Source: Amanita rubescens (lineage: Eukaryota; Basidiomycota; Agaricomycetes; Agaricales; Amanitaceae). Taken from it: a stretch of DNA of 39,370 bases. Under the pieces are notes generated by a model. The model worked only from the letters and a program-made list of their open reading frames with translations. It searched no databases and had not been told where the DNA came from. The DNA lies in assembly GCA_015039365.1 (NCBI GenBank), contig WION01000494.1:1-39370 (forward strand), read 5' to 3'. Each line of letters starts with the position of its first letter. The stretch's first letter is position 1. Of this stretch, positions 10,719 through 19,419 are shown piece after piece. The translations under genes were made by a program, and so were the position numbers.

Positions 10719-12565
10719 TTTTTTTTTTTTTTTTTGAATAGAAGGAGTGTATTGCCACATACACTACCGAGGTATACTGGGAAAAAAGCCAACACTACTA
10801 GAGCGAGGAAAAAGAACCCGTAAGACATACTTATACTAATCACATCATCGGCATAGGGCCGCATATAGTGTTTAACTAGTCCATCCCCAAACGCGACATA
10901 GTAGGGGAAAGGAACGTTGAGCCTTGGAAGGAAAGGGCCTATCGGTAGGAGTCAAGGCCTCCATAGCGAGCCTCAAAGCGGGCGGCGTGTTTGGTTTGGT
11001 GACATTGATCGCGCGTCTGGCGGACTTGCTTCAACCGTTTGGCTTGCAGGATGGCAAGCGCTTTGTCGTCAAATCTGGCGATGAAGAAGGGGCAGTCCCG
11101 AGAGATGGCGGGATGATGCCCACGGCAGTTGATACACTTGATGTCTTGCATGGAGGAGTCCTGTAGGACCGCTTGCTCGTGTACGGCGGAACTGTGACAG
11201 TTTGCGCATAGGGCACACCAAGGAAGGCGTGACGAACAGACGTGTGAAGTGTGGCCCCACCGAAGGCAGATGCCACACTGACGAGAGGCCTTGCGCAAGA
11301 CCCAGGGACGGGCACAACAGGGGATGCCATCGAAATGGACATCGGTCTGGAGGAGGCGACATGCGACAGAGGAAGCACGGTCGTCGGCGACTTCGACCAC
11401 CACAGTGGCGGTATAGCCAATCGTCTTGCCCGAGGGTATGACGAAGTGGGCTTGTTGTACAAAATGTACTCCCTTCCAACGGGGATGAGATGAGACCGTG
11501 GCGTGAAGCCAGTCGGACGTGGACGCGCCCCCGTCCAGGCGGTGCGTCGGAACATGCATGAATTTGATAAGGGACGTAGTGTCCCGGCTGAGGAGCTGAA
11601 CGCCTCCTGCGTGCAAAGTGGACAGGAGGGATATGACCTCCTTTTTGAGTTCGGGGCCGATGGCCTGGGTAAAACGCACCAGGAGATCACCACGTAGGGT
11701 AAAGCCTACATGAGCAGGCGGGGGGGAGGAGCCAGCAAGGGCTTTCTGAACGTCCGAGAGGAGAGGGATCGCAGCGCCGGTAGGGCTGGGACGGAAACGG
11801 AGAACCAAAGCCGAAGCCTTGGTCCCCTGGCGAGTGCAGGACTTGATAGTAGCAGTTTGCTTTGATGGTCCAAGAGGAGGGGGCGGCAGCAGGGCAGAGG
11901 GAGGGCCTTTGCCTGCAACACTGGCATACGAACGCCTGACAGGAGGTGGGGGGGGAGGGCGGCTGAGAAGTCGCTTCTTGTTGATGCGTATTGTGGTAGG
12001 ACCCTCGGCACCAGGAGGCACAGGGGTCTCCATCCTCGTGGGTGGAGGCGGTTCCAACGGAGCAGGCGTTGGGATAGGGGCAGGCGCCGGGGGCCTCGCG
12101 ACCCGACCGGAGTCTGTAACCCCAAAGGGGCTGACTTGGTACTCCTTACCCCCTTTAAGCACAAAGGCTTCCAAACCAAAGGCTAGGGCAAAGGGTTCCA
12201 TAACGCGAGAGAGCGCTCTAATAGCATTTTCGGGGAGAAGGCCAGCGCGGACGCCGTCTATTGCAGTGCGAAAGTCAGCACAAGCCTCAATGAGGTGGAT
12301 GTACTGGTCTGGGGCATCAGGGAAGTCACCAGGGTGGGCGGAGCCCGCTCTGGACGAATGCTGTGTCGGGGGGGGGTCATCCCCTCTTGTGTCCATAGCG
12401 AGGTAGGCATCTAGGGAATCGGCCTGAGACGAAGTTCGAGAACCACGTCCCGACCAGGAAAGGGGAGGAGGGAGAGACCGACCACGGCTGCCGCGAGATT
12501 GTCCTGGAGGACGACGGGCCATGTTCCAAAAGAAGAAGGTGGTGGTATCAGATCAAGATGCGATG
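10719..12565 (-). mobile_element. ORF1-only LINE-type retrotransposon insertion
   Basis: Minus-strand insertion of about 1.85 kb with the hallmarks of target-primed reverse transcription: a 3' poly(A) tail (poly-T at 10716-10735 on the plus strand) and perfect 13-bp target duplications. It has a 43-nt 5' leader, one intact ORF (10939-12522) and a 203-bp 3' region. There is no endonuclease or reverse transcriptase ORF, so it must be mobilised in trans. Half-LINE (ORF1-only) elements are known in mammals as HAL1. The ORF has no stop or frameshift, pointing to a fairly young insertion. Confidence 0.85.
10939..12522 (-). CDS. LINE ORF1 protein (gag-like, zinc knuckles)
   Basis: 527 residues, single exon, ATG at 12522. 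The N-terminal half is Pro/Ser/Arg-rich and disordered, with proline runs and a basic RRSYASVAGKG patch of a kind common in LINE ORF1 proteins. A folded middle part follows (TLRGDLLVRFTQAIGPELKK, residues ~280-390). The C-terminal zinc knuckles include CGICLRWGHTSHVC (CX2CX4HX4C) at ~416-429, a Cys/His cluster CALCANCH at ~436, and CINCRGHHPAISRDC at ~463-477. These bind nucleic acid in LINE ORF1 and retroelement gag proteins, giving the RNA-binding coat of the ribonucleoprotein. No ORF2 follows before the poly(A) tail. Long open frames on the opposite strand are GC-rich shadows. Confidence 0.88.
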   Translation of the reverse strand: MARRPPGQSRGSRGRSLPPPLSWSGRGSRTSSQADSLDAYLAMDTRGDDPPPTQHSSRAGSAHPGDFPDAPDQYIHLIEACADFRTAIDGVRAGLLPENAIRALSRVMEPFALAFGLEAFVLKGGKEYQVSPFGVTDSGRVARPPAPAPIPTPAPLEPPPPTRMETPVPPGAEGPTTIRINKKRLLSRPPPPPPVRRSYASVAGKGPPSALLPPPPLGPSKQTATIKSCTRQGTKASALVLRFRPSPTGAAIPLLSDVQKALAGSSPPPAHVGFTLRGDLLVRFTQAIGPELKKEVISLLSTLHAGGVQLLSRDTTSLIKFMHVPTHRLDGGASTSDWLHATVSSHPRWKGVHFVQQAHFVIPSGKTIGYTATVVVEVADDRASSVACRLLQTDVHFDGIPCCARPWVLRKASRQCGICLRWGHTSHVCSSRLPWCALCANCHSSAVHEQAVLQDSSMQDIKCINCRGHHPAISRDCPFFIARFDDKALAILQAKRLKQVRQTRDQCHQTKHAARFEARYGGLDSYR

Positions 12566-12578
12566 GCTCGTCTGCTTT
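12566..12578 (+). repeat. LINE target-site duplication, 5' side
   Basis: 13 bp identical to 10706-10718, at the 5' end of the minus-strand LINE insertion. Confidence 0.9.
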
Positions 12579-12741
12579 GCTTTCCTCATTTCCTCCCTAT
12601 TCAGCTGTGTGTGGTACCTTCTAATAGTCTCAGAAATCTAAAGCAAAATGTGGATCACCATAATGGAGGCACAATGACTGGATTTGGGTACACAGAGATA
12701 TCAGTTCTGAGCGTGATAGTGGAGCTGGTGCGCCATCCTCG

Positions 12742-13158
12742 TCATCTGATTCTACCTGTATTACCTCTCCTTTCAACACCTATCTCATGACGGACTTCTT
12801 CTGCAATCGCTTTCACAATATCGCCATGGCCTTGATATGGATCTTCATCCTGCTCTCGCTCTTCGGGTGGGTCAAGGATATCATCAATAGTTGGCAGATC
12901 CCAAAAAATACGATTACATGACTTGAGATCTTTGACGGCATCCATAATATCAGCTTCGATCTCCATCAGTTGAGGTGGACGAGCCGGGATACGGATTTTG
13001 AGACCTGAGCGATGTTTTGTGGCCTCTTCAAGCTCATCAACAGTCTTTAGGGCCTTATCTGAGTCTTCCTCTTCTGTGATGACCTCAATCAGCTGAATTG
13101 AACATATTGCCGAGATGAGCTTGTAGTCGAATTTCTGCGGCAGGCCTTGATAGATCAG
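12742..13158 (-). pseudogene. C-terminal fragment, possibly of the TIR element transposase
   Basis: An open minus-strand frame of about 139 codons ends at TGA 12744-12742 and is preceded by a stop at about 13159-13161, so it has no start. It contains KIRIPARPPQL, EADIMDAVKDLKS, DLPTIDDILDPPEE and EIVxEIG-like acidic stretches. Composition (acidic, Pro-Glu rich) and position inside pogo-type inverted repeats suggest the C-terminal tail of a CENP-B/pogo-like DDE transposase, but no catalytic residues are present and the family is inferred from the TIRs, not from the protein. The N-terminal catalytic part is deleted. Confidence 0.45.
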
Positions 13159-13385
13159 TTATTGCATATTCGCACAGAAATAGATAACTTAAATATCATA
13201 GGAGAACAATGATGTGATGCGCAATCACTCCAGGCCCCAACATATCACCGGCCGGATCTACCCCATAATGCATATTTGTCGCATTTTGGTCATGCATTAT
13301 GCATTATGCAATATTCCTGGATTTTCAGTGTGCCCAAGTTGGGAACCCCAAAATCTAATGCATTTTCACGGATATGCATTATAGG

Positions 13386-13411
13386 CATATGCATTATTAG
13401 GATATCTACTG
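13386..13411 (-). repeat. Right terminal inverted repeat
   Basis: Exact inverted copy of 10567-10592; followed by TA at 13412-13413. Confidence 0.9.
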
Positions 13412-13413
13412 TA

Positions 13414-14046
13414 TACATAAGGGGCCGCAGATTTCGTTGTGGTCGTCTTTGTAGCTGCTTTGATATGTTTATCAGACGCCTTATCCAGAATAAGGTTGAT
13501 GACGACGTCTGTACAGAACTCGGAGGTAAGCAGCAGGAGTTCCGCCTACAGAGGTTACCAATAGTTTCACGCGAATAGCCACGCATGGTCAACGGTCTTT
13601 GAACAAAGCAATATGACGTTCTCGCGACACTCACACCGGACTATGAGTCTGACATAACGTTTGTTGATATTTTTAGCACAATGGTCTAGGGTCGTAAAAC
13701 ATCGTTTATGTTCCGATATGCATGAGAGAAGTCGTGATGAAAAGTGAAACTAACCAGAAGGAATGACATCATCACGATATCCTTCAAGTTCTCAGGCCGC
13801 AGAATTGGAACGTCAGCCAACCGTCACTGTCAAGTTTTGCCAGTCGGCAAGAACATTATCTTTGCCTGCAAGCTTGGGCTCCGAGCCGATAGTCGTTCCA
13901 ACTCTTCCGTGCGCTTTCTCTCTTCTGCGGCACGACGTTTCGCTTCCTTCTGCTTCCGCCCTTCTCGCCCCAAATGCGCTTCTTCCTCCACACGCTTTCT
14001 CTCCTCCTCCGCCTGCTCTTTAGCCTCTTTAATATGCTTGTTATGC
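13414..14046 (-). pseudogene. Broken gene relic beside the TIR element, unknown
   Basis: Three protein-like pieces lie in order on the minus strand: a Lys/Glu/Arg-rich coiled-coil piece (14048-13830; EEERKRVEEEAHLGREG...), then VPILRPENLKDIVMMSF (about 13755-13805) in another frame, then SEFCTDVVINLILDKASDKH (about 13430-13535), which runs straight into the right TIR. They do not share one frame and no start is seen. The layout suggests an older gene split by the TIR element and cut at 14046 by the duplicated block that carries gene B. No family assigned. Confidence 0.35.
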
Positions 14047-16335
14047 AACGAATAGACTCAGCAAGCAGTTCAAACTTAGGGATGCGAACGGTTTGCTGCA
14101 CGGACGTCGGACGGGCATTCAATTTTGTGACTCATGGGTGGCTAACCAGGGTGATACTTAGTGACAGTTTCTGATGCGCCGGATCATCTTCGAAGAACTT
14201 ATTTATGTAATGATTCAGGTCCTCAGCGCGCGTGAACGTCGACTTCTCAGGCGATGAAAACTGACAAGGATTGATTACTGATGACTCACTGCTCCTCTTT
14301 CCCTCAACTTTCCCGACATGATCGCCTCTCCAGATTCTGCCCAGTCAGAGGTTTTTGATGGTCAGCCCGCGGTCAAAAAGCAGGACCCTGATAAACGGAA
14401 GAGGACGCCATTACCCTGGTTACAACTGTCCATCGTATTCCTCATCCAGTCTGCAGAGCCAGTGGCGGCAACTGTCATATATCCTTTCATCAATCAGTTT
14501 GTCCGAGAAACAGGTATAGTAGGGAGGGATGAAAAGAAGACAGGTTACTTTGCAGGAGTGATCGTGCGTTCCAATTTTTAGCATCTCAAAAATAAGATCT
14601 GATCAAGTTTTTCTTAGGAATCCGCTTTTTTCTTTTCTGAAGCAGCCACCGTCGTTTTCTGGGGCATGGCATCGGACCGATTCGGGCGCCGCCCGATATT
14701 GATTCTCGGACCTCTTGGCTTGACAGTAGCCATAATCGCCTTTGGCATGTCAACGCAATTTTGGCCTTTAGTATTTTTCCGATGTCTTCAAGGTATATTC
14801 GATGGAAATATCGGTGTGGCTTGTTCCTTCCAAATAGAAGATAATTAACTAATTACCTCACTGACCCAATTAGGCGTTTCTAAAACGGTAATAGGCGAAG
14901 TGAGTATTACATGCGATTCGTGCCTTAGACCCTAGTCACAATCAACTAAGATAACTGATAAAACGAACATTGCGGATGCATTCACCTTTATACCTCTAGT
15001 ATGGAGCGCAGGTTCAATTCTGGGGTATGTAACATCACGTTCTGGGTAATCAGAACGAACTGACCTCTCCCTGAGCCCGATCCTTGGTGGGTTGTTATCT
15101 CGCCCAGCAGTTCAGTGGCCGGAAACCCTAGGAAAAATCACATACCTCAGAAATCATCCGTACTTTCTCCCATGTTTTGCCGCTGCCATGGTCGCCTTTA
15201 TCACGTTTCTGTGTGCTATTGTTGGACTTAAAGAAGTACGCCCATTCCACGCAGCTCCACGTGTTTCCTAATCATAGCATATTGTAGACTTTGCCTGCTG
15301 CGATACAGCGAAAAAGGCAGAGACAAAAAAAGATACATCAACATTCTGGATCTTCCTCGTCCACGAGTTTGATCGCAGATGATGATATTCCTAATTATGG
15401 AGCAGCCTATCAACAAGTTAACGACTCAGACGCTACTATTCCGACCGCAACCTCGCTACATGATATCTTGAGTCACGAGGTATTGATGACCCTAATCAAT
15501 TACGCCTTCTTGGCGTTTTGTGACATGTGTATTCAAGTCCTTATACCATTAATGTGGTCGACATCTGTGGAATATGGTGGCCTTGGTTTCACCCCGCATA
15601 CGATTGGTTTGACGCTAGGTGGATATTGCGTGATTAACTCTTTCGTCCAGTTCATATTCCTCGGTCGGATTATCAGGCGCTTTGGGCCCAGGAGAGTGTA
15701 CATCGTCAGCTTTTCAGCCTTTCTCATATCAAATTTGTGCTTCGTTGGTGAGGGACTTTTCGCTCGACAAGCGGGAGGAGCGGATTGGAGAGTATGGGCT
15801 ATTATCGCCGTCCAGCTTTGCACCGATACGCTGAAGTATGCAAGCTATGGTGAGCTATATCGTTAATAATTCCTTGGGACATGCAATGATTTCACGTTTT
15901 CACTTGAAAGGGTCTATACAAATAATCGTGACAGGTGTTGCGCCGAGTAGAGCAGTACTGGGCACCGTAAATGGCGTTGCTCAGGCTGTGGCATGTGTGA
16001 TGCGATCTTTAGCGCCTTCAATCGCCTCGTCTCTGTTCGCCATTTCATTGCAACGTGGCTGGGCCGGGGGAAATGCGGTTTACTATATTCTGTTGGCTAT
16101 AACGGCTTGTGGAGTTCGGCTTTCGTTTACGCTGCCAAAGGAACTGAACTAGCAGTGAGGTAGCAATGATAGGTTCACGGTTTATGTCACTTTAGGAATG
16201 GCATTGTATAACACGCATTAGACAAAGGCTAGACTCTCATGCCGGAGGGGAAGCTTTGGGTAGTTCGTAATCTGCGGAAGTCCGGGATAGGAGAGCGGCG
16301 GATTGCCAGAATGTAATATAACAGTGAGCAATCGG
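14047..16335. repeat. Right copy of segmental duplication (gene B plus truncated C tail)
   Basis: Matches 4869-7095. The left breakpoint falls exactly where coiled-coil relic sequence stops and ACGAATAGACTCA begins. The right end decays inside the copied 3' tail of the minus-strand MFS gene. Confidence 0.85.
14318..16152 (+). CDS. DHA1-type MFS transporter B (duplicate of A)
   Basis: Model join(14318..14563,14618..14813,14874..14899,14951..15024,15076..15235,15288..15849,15911..16152), 501 residues, all GT-AG introns, no lesions. Nearly the same protein as gene A, with motif A GMASDRFGRRP and motif C GPILGG. Changes cluster in the N-terminus, the Ser-rich central loop (DDDIPNYGAAYQQVND) and the extreme C-terminus, which ends LPKELN instead of LPKTFGLQ. 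Role as for A: proton-coupled efflux, substrate unknown. The upstream ~270 bp is also duplicated, so initial expression was probably the same; the upstream neighbour has been replaced by transposon debris. Confidence 0.88.
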
Positions 16336-16352
16336 AAGCTATTCGCACTAGT
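16229..16352 (-). pseudogene. Truncated 3' tail of an MFS gene-C copy
   Basis: On the minus strand LLYYILAI (about 16325-16302) and the terminal KASPPA-stop codons (about 16256-16236, in another frame) match the last residues of gene C (AVYYIMTLIV...LPKASHPA). The segment between has lost similarity. It is the leftover of the convergent neighbour carried along with gene B. Confidence 0.65.
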
Positions 16353-17163
16353 CTACGCATACACCCTTTTCCCGCACAGCCGCATCCGATTTTTGGACAT
16401 TTTGGGTACAACTCCCTGCTTTAAATATCTCCGCTTCCTGACGCCGGTGATGCTGTCCGTAGTACCGAATATCTTTAATGTTTGAGTATGAGACTAAGGA
16501 ATGCTTGGAGTTAGAGTGTGCCAGATATCATCATATCAGCCACGTACCGCGGGACTTTCACTTTCCTGCACGTCATGCGCCGCTCCTTGCCATGTAAGTC
16601 GTGGGTCAACATTTGTTGAATCCCATGAATTTTCCCGTTCTTCTTTGATGTAGCGCAAAATTAGGTCCTTAACCTTTTTCACGTTTCGTGGATTGTGAGG
16701 ATTTGCCGCAGATATGAGGCGCCCGTATCGCGGAAAGCGCCTAGCAAGACTTTGTAGGCACTGAGAGCAGTGATTAGATAAGAGGGAAAAGGATCAGCAA
16801 TCGGTTCCTGCTTACATCGACGCCACACACGCCAGCATCCGCATCCGGTATTTCTCCATTGGGTGTCCACAATGGCAATTTCGGTTCGTAGGTAGGTGTA
16901 AATAGGTCGCATAGGTGGCGGTTAAAATGAGCAGTGCTCAAATATGACCTTTCAATTACGGGATAGCTTGAAGATCGAAGAAGAGGGGATAGGTTGAGAG
17001 ATGGAGCAATCGTTTTCGTCGGGGAAAGAGGCGGAAACACATGAGCCTGGAGGTCGTCATGTGGATTCAACCCCAAATCTTCATGCTCGAATGCGGTGTA
17101 ACCGTTGTAGGCATGATGATTTGAGGTTAGGTCGTCTTCGGCAATGAGCGGATATGATGACAT
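16353..17163 (-). CDS. Hypothetical protein, three-exon model
   Basis: Not recognised. Minus-strand model 17163-16816, 16760-16548, 16493-16353; introns 55 and 54 nt with good signals (GTAAGC...TCTCAG; GTACGT...CTTAG with a TCTAAC branch-like site). It predicts 233 residues. Start MSSYPLIAEDDL; exon 1 is Ser/Pro/Asp-rich, while exon 2 (SLARRFPRYGRLISAANP, then KKVKDLILRYIKEERE) looks like a folded helical part. Exons 1 and 2 are both open and in phase, which supports reality; exon 3 runs to the edge of the duplicated block and may be a replaced 3' end. Confidence 0.5.
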
Positions 17164-17576
17164 TGCCGAGTCCCAAGTGGAGGGTGATCGGTGGCACGAA
17201 AAATGGAATGAGACCGCAGTCTTAGTGATTGATCCCTATATCCGAGGGTGGTGGATGAAGTGAGCGATTAAAAGCGTCCAAATCAAAGCGTTCCAAGTTG
17301 TGGCCTCGAGGCCTTTCACGAGCCACTGTTTCATTCAGCTTAACGTCGCCAGAGAGTTGCCGAAGCAGTGGCTTCGATCCTCCTTAGCCAGTGCTCCCAG
17401 CAGTCGTCTGCCGAAAGAGATAAGAGGAACGGCGCCCTGCACGACACCTGCGATAGTGTTCAGGAGATGTCAATTATCTTGACCGATACGCTAAAGAATG
17501 TTATCAGTAAGCCCACGGAGTTCCGTTCATGCATGCCTTCCCACCCGCCAATCCGACCTCTGGCTCCTGAGCGAGA
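17164..17576. other. Gap with a coding-like plus-strand stretch
   Basis: About 17343-17506 is open on the plus strand in a protein-like frame (RVAEAVASILLSQ, then DSVQEMSIILTDTLKNVI) and ends at a good donor (GTAAGC), but an in-frame stop lies just upstream and no continuation was found. It may be one exon of a lost gene. Confidence 0.3.
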
Positions 17577-17756
17577 ATGCACCACTCAGAGCCCACAGAC
17601 GCCAGCGAGACGATAATATGTTATGCATCAGCGAGGAACCATATCAAAAGAAGCGATACCTTTACCATGGATCCAACTCTCTATTCTCTGACTGATTCAG
17701 GCTGTAGAGCCTCTTGCCGCCACTGTTATATTCCCGTTCACAAACCAATTTGTCCG

Positions 17757-17763
17757 TCAAACA
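17757..17763 (+). repeat. Target duplication, left side of hAT-like element
   Basis: TCAAACA, repeated at 18954-18960; with the preceding base (G/C) it would be the 8-bp duplication typical of hAT elements, with one mismatch. Confidence 0.65.
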
Positions 17764-18953
17764 TAGGGTGGCCGAAGTTCGGTCCGGTTCTAACCGGAAC
17801 CGACAGGACTGAACTGAAGTTCCGGTTCAGTCCGGTTCCAGTTCTACCAGTTCTGGGACCGGTTCCGCTCCCAAGGTTTTAAGCAGAGCCGGTTCGAACC
17901 GCAGTTCGAACCGAACTTTTTGAGGGAATGGTGGCCTGGGGGATGTAGATATGTCGTTTAGATTACTTGCAAGCGTCGTAGGCTGTTGCCAGGAATTACA
18001 TTCAAACTCAGCCGGGTAAAGCCGATCACCATCGAACCTTCGTGAGGCGCACCATCAGACAGAATATATGAGTATTTACAATGTCCAATCCAGCGATCCG
18101 GCCTGACAGATCCATCAAAGATGCATCCGAGATCGAATGGGACCATTCTTCCAGCTCCAAGACTCAAGAATACCTCCTGAGTCGGTGATTCCTATCCTCG
18201 TGCTCACACACTCAAGATACTAGGCCGCACGGGGTGAAACAGCTCATCTCGCTGGGAGTATGTACGGAGCTGGATCGGATACAACTGCGTCTGCGATTAG
18301 CGTTGCTGTCACGGAAGAATTAATATGGGTAAGTGCCCTGGTCGGTTCAGAATCATTATAATCGCATCTCATGCGTTTGCAGAAAATTCTATTGTGTCCC
18401 TGAGTTGACAAACAATAGACAAGCAAGGGAAGATTAGGAAGGATTTGAAGAGCCTCCCATTTGGATTTGGACGATGGTGCGTTTCCTTTTCCTCTCTGAC
18501 ATATACTGATTCAATTGTAATAGAGTCGCGTCACTTCACAGCTTCTCGTGCTTACGCCCGCCGTATCCCATCGCCATCACCATCACGCCATTCCTTGCGC
18601 TCATTCTTCAAGCCCTCAGCCTCGGAGTTCATCATCCTCATGCCTGCAACCCCCACCTCTCATGTCCTCTCGCCCAAAGCTCCCTCTGCCCCGTGCTCAC
18701 ACTCAAAGTCACCGCCTCCCATGCGCCTGCAGCCCCCTGTGGCCCTCCCACTCATGCTGAAGGCCCCACAGCCCTCACGTCCATGCCCACAGCCCCCCAC
18801 CTCCTCCGCGCACTTTTTCCTGGGCAACTACCAGTTCATCAGTTCGAACTGGAACCGAACCGGCAGAACCGGTTCTCGCAGTTCGGTTCCGGTTCCAGTT
18901 CTCCTCATGTGGTCAGAGAACTGGACCGGACTGAACTTCGGCAACCCTAGGAC
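17764..18953. mobile_element. hAT-like non-autonomous element carrying gene fragments
   Basis: About 1190 bp inserted into exon 1 of the MFS pseudogene. The ends read TAGGGTGGCCGAAGTTCGG and, inverted, TAGGGTTGCCGAAGTTCAG: about 24 of 27 terminal bases pair. TAGGG tips, a 7-8-bp target duplication and subterminal arrays of GGTTC/GAACC words (17782-17915 and 18840-18925) fit the hAT superfamily. Four extra bases lie between the right tip and the duplication. There is no transposase. The interior has cytochrome P450 remnants, a minus-strand open stretch of 70 codons (17958-18167, unknown) and a C-rich, G-poor block coding Pro/Ser-rich nonsense (18545-18835). Confidence 0.75.
18215..18570 (+). 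pseudogene. Cytochrome P450 fragment inside the hAT-like element
   Basis: The plus strand reads GSMYGAGSDTTASAISVAV (about 18255-18312), the P450 I-helix oxygen-binding signature (AGxDTT). After a GTAAGT...TTTGCAG intron-like stretch (18331-18379) and a gap, SLPFGFGR (about 18450-18474) matches the start of the haem-binding loop, ending at a GTGCGT donor as P450 genes often do. After the acceptor (about 18522) the sequence continues with RHFTAS. The segment that should hold the haem-ligand Cys (xCPG) is missing, and a frameshift precedes the I-helix, so it is non-functional. Most of the enzyme is absent. Confidence 0.65.
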
Positions 18954-18960
18954 TCAAACA
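18954..18960 (+). repeat. Target duplication, right side of hAT-like element
   Basis: TCAAACA copy matching 17757-17763, immediately followed by the resumed MFS reading frame. Confidence 0.65.
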
Positions 18961-19419
18961 GGTATCACAAAAGGAGATGAACGAAGGACAGGTTACTTGG
19001 CCGGCATAGTGGTATGGTCTATCCAACTGAAACGTTTTGACGACATATTGATCATAGGTAGGAATCGACGTTGAACGTTCTTCATTGCAGAATCCATTAC
19101 GGTGGTTCCATGGGGTATGGCGTCGGGTAGGTTTGGCCGGCGACCCACTTTGCTCCTAGGACCGCTAGGATTGACGTTAGCAATATTAGGGTTCGGAATG
19201 TCTACTCGCTTTTGGTCCCTGTTTTCTTTAGTGGATTTCAAGGCGCATTTAATGGAAACATTGGTAGGTTTTCAAGTACATTCGCATCACGTGCACTATC
19301 ATATCGGTTCCGTAGGGATCGCAAAGAGCATCGTAGGCGAGGTACTTGTCCCCACCCAGCCTAGGCTCAAAAGTCGCACGCAAGCGGTACACAGGATAAC
19401 TCGCCACACGGCGTCGCCC

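Larger units (their letters stand above)
10567..13411 (-). mobile_element. pogo/Tc1-type TIR element, interrupted by a LINE insertion
   Basis: Perfect 26-bp terminal inverted repeats beginning CAGTAGATATCC, each flanked by the dinucleotide TA (10565-10566 and 13412-13413). This is the target duplication and CAG terminus of Tc1/mariner/pogo elements. Both subterminal zones are packed with ATGCAT words (10580-10640 and 13265-13395), a likely transposase-binding array. Without the nested LINE the element is about 984 bp. It retains only the last ~139 codons of a possible transposase on the minus strand, so it is an internally deleted, non-autonomous derivative. Confidence 0.85.
17577..19345 (+). 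pseudogene. MFS transporter pseudogene 2, split by a hAT-like element
   Basis: Exon 1 starts at ATG 17577 (MHHSEPTDA, compare MMHCSESMED of gene E) but loses frame twice and has TGA inside helix 1 (PLPWIQLSIL-stop). It is then cut at NQFVRQT by the 17764-18953 insertion and resumes at 18954 with TGITKGDERRTGYLAGIV. Exon 2 (about 19066-19264) has a 7-nt insertion near its start, motif A changed to GMASGRFGRRP (the conserved Asp replaced by Gly) and a frameshift before the FNGNIG block. The 26-nt exon 3 (GIAKSIVGE) is present at about 19316-19341. Exons 4-7 are absent; tandem repeats and an LTR follow instead. Confidence 0.85.

Noticed and set aside
10841..10862. RPYADDV on the minus strand downstream of LINE ORF1, resembling the reverse transcriptase YxDD box
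   Set aside because: The residues around it do not match other reverse transcriptase blocks, it lies only ~105 bp before the poly(A) tail, and the frame continues as a hydrophobic stretch. Four residues are likely chance.
11031..12406. Several long open frames overlapping the LINE ORF1 on both strands
   Set aside because: They are shadows caused by high G+C and lack of AT-rich stops; only the 527-residue frame has zinc knuckles and a start at the element's 5' end.
17764..17915. GGTTC/GAACC-rich zone read as a tRNA B-box or palindromic regulatory array
   Set aside because: The same words occur at the other end of the hAT-like element in inverted orientation, so they are subterminal transposon repeats; no A-box or cloverleaf is present.
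18445..18840. Pro/Ser-rich open frame inside the hAT-like element as a secreted or structural protein
   Set aside because: The strand is simply C-rich and G-poor, the frame starts in the P450 remnant and runs into the TIR, and no start or signal peptide is present.
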